Below, piece by piece: positions 60,901 through 64,000 of a stretch of 64,000 nucleotides of DNA; the first letter of the stretch is position 1; each line of letters opens with the position of its first letter. Under the pieces are notes generated by a model. It made no database searches and was not told the origin of the DNA. It worked only from the letters and a program-made list of their open reading frames with translations. The position numbers and the translations under genes were made by a program. The stretch comes from Mycobacterium sp. SM1 (GTDB lineage: Bacteria; Actinomycetota; Actinomycetes; Mycobacteriales; Mycobacteriaceae): contig NZ_JAFLNH010000003.1 in assembly GCF_018361265.1 (NCBI RefSeq), positions 632,501 through 696,500 on the forward strand. Direction: 5' to 3'.

Positions 60901-63900
60901 GTGATGTTGTGTTCGGCGCCACGGTCTCCGGGCGGCCCGCCGAGGTGCCCGGGGTGGAATCCATGGTGGGCTTGCTGATTAACACGGTGCCGGTGCGGGC
61001 CCGCCTAAACGCCACCACCACCGTCGCAGAGCTGCTCGATCAGCTGCACCACACCCACCAGCGCACCCTAGAGCACCAGCATTTGGCGTTGAGCGAGATG
61101 CACCGCCTCAGCGGCCTAGACGTCTTGTTTGACACGCTGTTTGTCTACGAGAACTATCCGATTGACGCCGCCGCTGTGTCCCCCGCTGCGCAGGGACTGG
61201 CCATCACCGGGTTTCGTGTGCATGAATCCACCCACTACCCGCTGGCAATGGTGGCCCAGCCCGGCGCCGAACTGGGTCTTCGCGTCGAATACGACACCGA
61301 CGTGTTTGACACCCCCACCATCCACACCCTCCTCAAGTGGCTTCAGGCGGTGTTGGTGGGGATGGCCGCGGATCCCATGCGGCGGGTGTCGGGGCTGGAT
61401 GTGCTCGATGGGGTTGAGCATGCCCGGTTAGAGCGGTTCAGCAACCGTGCCGTGTTGGCCCGGCCCGCCCCGGGTGGGGTGTCGGTTCCGGTGGTGTTTG
61501 GCGCGCAGGTGGGCCGCACCCCGGATGCGGTGGCGCTTAGTTGTGGGGGGCGGTGGTGGAGTTATCGGGAGCTGGATGCGGCGGCTAACCGGCTAGCGGG
61601 GGTGTTGATCGGTTACGGCGCTGGTCGGGGTGGGTGTGTGGGGCTGCTGGTGCCGCGCTCGGGGGAGGCGGTGGTGGCGATCGTGGCGGTGTTAAAGACG
61701 GGGGCGGCCTATGTGCCGATAGATCCCGCGTGGCCGGATGCGCGGGTGGGGTTTGTGCTGGCCGATGCCGCCCCGGTGGTGGTGATCAGCACCGCGGGGC
61801 TGCGGGGCCGCCTGCAGGGGTGCGCGGTGCCGGTTATTGAGGTCAGCGATCCCGTGGTGGGCACGCAGCCGGCCGCGGCGCCGCCGGCGCCGGGCCCCGA
61901 GGACATCGCCTACATCATCTACACCTCGGGCACCACCGGCGCCCCGAAGGGGGTGGCGGTCACCCACCGCAGCATCACCGGGGTGCTGGGGGGCGTGGAG
62001 GCGGTCTTGCCGGCGGGGGGAACGTGGTCGCAGTGGCATTCACTGGCGTTCGATATGTCGGTGTGGGAGATTTTCGGCGCGTTGTTGGGTGGGGGCCGGC
62101 TGGTGGTGGTGCCCGAGGAGACGGTGGGCAGCCCCGAGGAGTTTCACGCGCTGTTGGTGGCCGAGCGGGTAAGTGTGCTGACCCAAACGCCGTCGGCGTT
62201 GGCGGTGTTGGCCGCGGGGGGGTTGGAGTCGGCGACGCTGGTGGTGGCGGGGGAGCCCTGCCCGGGGGAGCTGGTGGATCGCTGGGCGCCGGGGCGGGTG
62301 ATGCTTAACGCTTATGGGCCCACCGAGACCACGATGTGTGTGGCGGTCAGCGCGCCGTTGGCCGCTGGTGTGGGGGCGCCGCCGATTGGGGCGCCGGTGG
62401 CGGGGGCGGCGTTGTTTGTGCTGGATGGGTGGTTGCGCCCGGTGCCGGTGGGGGTGGTGGGGGAGTTGTATGTGGCCGGCATGGGGGTGGGGTGTGGGTA
62501 TGTGCGCCGGGCGGGGTTGACGGCCTCGCGGTTTGTGGCCTGCCCGTTTGGGGGGGTGGGGGCGCGGATGTATCGCAGTGGGGATTTGGTGCGCTGGCGT
62601 GGCGATGGGCAGCTCGATTATGTGGGCCGCGCCGATGAGCAGGTCAAAATCCGGGGGTATCGCATCGAGCCCGGTGAGGTGCAGGCGGTGCTGGCCGGGT
62701 TGGCGGGGGTGGAGCAGGCGGTGGTGATCGCCCGTGAGGACCGCCCCGGGGATAAGCGCCTGGTGGCCTATATCACCGGGGAGGCCGACCCGGTGGGGGC
62801 GCGCGCCGCGCTGGCCGAGCGGCTGCCGGGCTATATGCTGCCCGCGGCGGTGATCGCCTTAGACAGGCTGCCGTTGACCGTCAACGGCAAGCTGGATCGG
62901 CGCGCCCTGCCGGCCCCCGACTACGGGGACGTGGAGCGCTACCGGGCCCCCTCGTCTGCCACCGAGGAGATCTTGGCCGGGATCTACGCCGGGGTGCTGG
63001 GGCTTGAGCGGGTCGGGGTGGAGGACTCGTTTTTCGATTTGGGTGGGGACAGTATTTCGGCGATGCGCCTGGTCGCGGCGGTTAACAGCGCCTTGGATGC
63101 CGCGGTGACGGTGCGGGTGGTGTTTGAGGCGCCCACGGTGGCGCAGTTGGCGAGCCGTGTGGGGGTGGGGGCGGGCCGGTTGGCGCCGGTGGTGGCCGTG
63201 GAGCGCCCGGCGGTGGTGCCGTTGTCGTTTGCCCAGCAGCGGTTGTGGTTTATCGACCAGTTGCAGGGGCCTTCAGCGGTGTACAACATTGCGGCGGCGT
63301 TGCGGTTGTGTGGGCGCCTGGATGCGGGGGCGTTGGGTGCGGCGCTGGGGGATGTGGTGGGCCGCCATGAGAGCCTGCGCACGCTGTTTCCCGCGGTGGG
63401 GGGCACGCCTCGGCAGCTGATCGTTCCCGTTGAGCGGGCCGATTTCGGGTGGGGGGTAGTCGATGCCGCCGGCTGGCCGTCGGCGCGCCTGGAGGAGGCC
63501 ATCGGGGCGGTGGGGCGTCACCGGTTTGATTTGGCCGCCGAGATTCCGTTGCGGGCGCGGCTTTTCCGTGTGGGCGCCGATGAGCATGTGCTGGTGGTGG
63601 TGATCCATCATATCGCCGCTGATGGCTGGTCGTTGCGCCCGTTGGTGCGCGATTTGGGGGTGGCCTATGCCAGCCGGTGCGAGGGGCGGGCCCCGGATTG
63701 GGAGCCGTTGGCGGTGCAGTACGCCGATTACACGCTATGGCAGCGGGAGCAGTTGGGGGATCTTGAGGATGGTGGCAGTCGCATCGCCGCGCAGCTGGCC
63801 TATTGGGAGCAGGCGTTGGCGGGGCTGCCCGAGCGGGTGGTTCTTCCCACCGATCGGCCCTATCCGGCGGTGGCCGATCAGCGCGGCGCCAGTGTGCCCG

Positions 63901-64000
63901 TTGACTGGCCGGCGGGGTTGCAGCGGCAGATCGCCCGGTTGGCCCGGGAGCACAATGCCACCGGTTTTATGGTGGTGCAGGCCGCCCTGGCGGTGTTGTT
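39821..64000 (+). CDS. Giant non-ribosomal peptide synthetase, 7 complete modules plus part of an 8th; open at window end
   Basis: Begins [20 protein letters not shown] after GGAGGAG. Order: C-A-T (module 1, divergent starter-type C), C-A-T x4 (modules 2-5), C-A-T-E (module 6), C-A-T (module 7), C (module 8, cut). With five one-base losses restored it is one frame of at least 8,061 codons. The losses are at 49707-49709, 50244-50246, 50698-50700, 50723-50727 and 51315-51317, each a run of C or G one base shorter than in the sister modules. As written, the first uninterrupted frame ends at 50350. From 51318 to 64000 the frame is open. It sits 670 bp behind the hydroxylase/piperazate synthase fusion, so piperazate is a likely building block. 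No release domain is within the window. Confidence 0.93.
42941..46081 (+). other. NRPS module 2: C, A2 (piperazate-like code), T2
   Basis: C2 has HHIAADG at 43337 and reads as an L-donor-type condensation domain. A2 ([10 protein letters not shown] at 44798) differs from its sisters around the binding pocket: [18 protein letters not shown] and [14 protein letters not shown], where the others have NAYGPTETT. Counting from GrsA positions, the code reads DVWSVAAYAK, one substitution from the DVFSVAxYAK pattern I remember for piperazic acid. T2 has GGDSL at 45914. Confidence 0.8.
46082..49225 (+). other. NRPS module 3: C, A3, T3
   Basis: C3 has HHIAADG at 46478. A3 ([10 protein letters not shown] at 47939) reads DFWTVGAVYK, unique among the modules for VVGGEP in place of VVAGEP and for RIELGEV in place of RIEPGEV; substrate not assignable by eye. 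T3 has GGDSI at 49058. The module repeats module 2 almost base for base outside the pocket. Confidence 0.8.
49226..52391 (+). other. NRPS module 4: C, A4, T4 with five single-base losses
   Basis: C4 has HHIAADG at 49622 and the second type of C-terminal tail ([20 protein letters not shown]). Two of the five base losses fall in C4 and three in A4. With them restored A4 ([10 protein letters not shown] at 51100) reads DVWTVAAMCK, seven of ten matches to the phenylalanine code DAWTIAAICK of GrsA, so an aromatic or large hydrophobic residue is possible. T4 has GGDSI at 52224 preceded by SSAVEE. Confidence 0.8.
52392..55562 (+). other. NRPS module 5: C, A5, T5
   Basis: C5 has HHIAADG at 52788. A5 ([10 protein letters not shown] at 54270) has the same code as A4, DVWTVAAMCK, so modules 4 and 5 probably add the same amino acid twice. 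T5 has GGDSI at 55395 preceded by SSAVEE. One A5 variant is EAGPVGARA where the other copies have EADPVGARA. Confidence 0.8.
55563..60146 (+). other. NRPS module 6: C, A6, T6, epimerisation domain
   Basis: C6 has HHIAADG at 55959. A6 ([10 protein letters not shown] at 57441) reads DVWSVAAMCK. T6 (GGDSI at 58566) continues [20 protein letters not shown], unlike other T domains and typical of carriers that precede an E domain. The E domain (about 58720-60110) has [10 protein letters not shown] at 59088 and [16 protein letters not shown], so the sixth residue should be D-configured. This stretch breaks the strict module repeat. Confidence 0.83.
60147..63209 (+). other. NRPS module 7: D-accepting C, A7, T7
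   Basis: C7 starts [20 protein letters not shown] and has [11 protein letters not shown] at 60543; the LTPLQxGLLFH motif marks C domains that accept a D-residue donor, in line with the E domain just before. From 61345 the sequence joins the common repeat. A7 ([10 protein letters not shown] at 61923) reads DMWTVAAMCK. T7 has GGDSI at 63042. Confidence 0.82.
63210..64000 (+). other. NRPS module 8: C domain, cut by window end
   Basis: Starts [20 protein letters not shown] and carries HHIAADG at 63606; near identical to C2-C6. The frame is open to position 64000, so the synthetase continues. Confidence 0.85.

Larger units (their letters stand above)
41064..64000 (+). repeat. Near-identical tandem NRPS module repeats (about 3.14-3.17 kb)
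   Basis: The A-T-C block recurs with starts at 42941, 46082, 49226, 52392 and 55563 (periods 3141, 3144, 3166 and 3171; the 3166 becomes 3171 once five lost bases are restored). It appears again, split by the E domain and C7, at 61345-64000. Long stretches are identical between copies, including third codon positions. Differences are in discrete patches. Confidence 0.92.

Noticed and set aside
42715..63502. Recurring minus-strand frames of 172, 112, 276 and similar codons, identical in every module
   Set aside because: They are antisense shadows that recur only because the NRPS DNA recurs; products are Arg/Pro/Thr-rich with no family motif.
41064..64000. Long repeated structure that might suggest a CRISPR array or satellite
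   Set aside because: The repeats are about 3.1 kb, coding and in one frame; they are NRPS modules.

Overview
The window is GC-rich actinobacterial DNA from a Mycobacterium. From position 1 to about 33 kb the gene order follows the M. tuberculosis stretch Rv1846c to Rv1891 gene by gene (blaI, Rv1847, ndh, Rv1856c, apa, adhA, Rv1863c, Rv1867, Rv1868, Rv1870c, lldD2, bfrA, glnA3, Rv1879, fbpB, Rv1890c, Rv1891). The urease operon (Rv1848-1853) and the modABC molybdate genes (Rv1857-1859) are missing from their usual places. An intact divergent ahpC-oxyR pair lies beside lldD2. Lack of urease together with intact oxyR suggests a slow grower near the M. avium complex; this is inference from synteny only.

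Layout: 1-10.7 kb is core metabolism (beta-lactam regulator BlaI, type II NADH dehydrogenase, Apa antigen, alcohol dehydrogenase, CPBP membrane protease, thiolase-like protein, Rv1868). At 10.7-15.4 kb a DUF72 gene is split by an IS607-family element (serine-recombinase TnpA plus TnpB), itself split by a frameshifted IS110-family element. At 15.4-20.4 kb are a HhH-type protein, a TfoX-like protein, two small regulator-like genes, lactate dehydrogenase and a deaminase. At 20.4-23.2 kb is a redox and iron block: ahpC/oxyR with a shared operator, bfd and bfrA with tandem IdeR-like boxes. At 23.2-35.8 kb are glnA3-amidohydrolase, secreted antigens (Ag85B, Rv1891), oxidoreductases, a GH16 glycosidase and a methyltransferase.

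From about 35.8 kb the character changes. After a 1.3 kb non-coding, partly AT-rich stretch comes a fused gene: an ornithine N-hydroxylase (KtzI type) joined to a PaiB-fold domain like the piperazate synthase KtzT. Next is a decayed mbtH-like remnant, then a giant non-ribosomal peptide synthetase that runs off the window end (at least seven complete modules plus part of an eighth, more than 8,000 residues). The adenylation domain of module 2 carries a hand-read specificity code matching the one I remember for piperazic acid. The simplest reading is a mycobacterial pathway making a piperazate-containing peptide; I cannot name a known product.

The NRPS modules are almost identical DNA repeats of about 3.14-3.17 kb with a few swapped patches, a sign of ongoing gene conversion. 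Five one-base losses, all in runs of C or G, are crowded into 1.6 kb of module 3/4 and look more like consensus errors in an unresolvable repeat than biology. If those bases are restored, the synthetase is one continuous reading frame from 39821 to the window edge.
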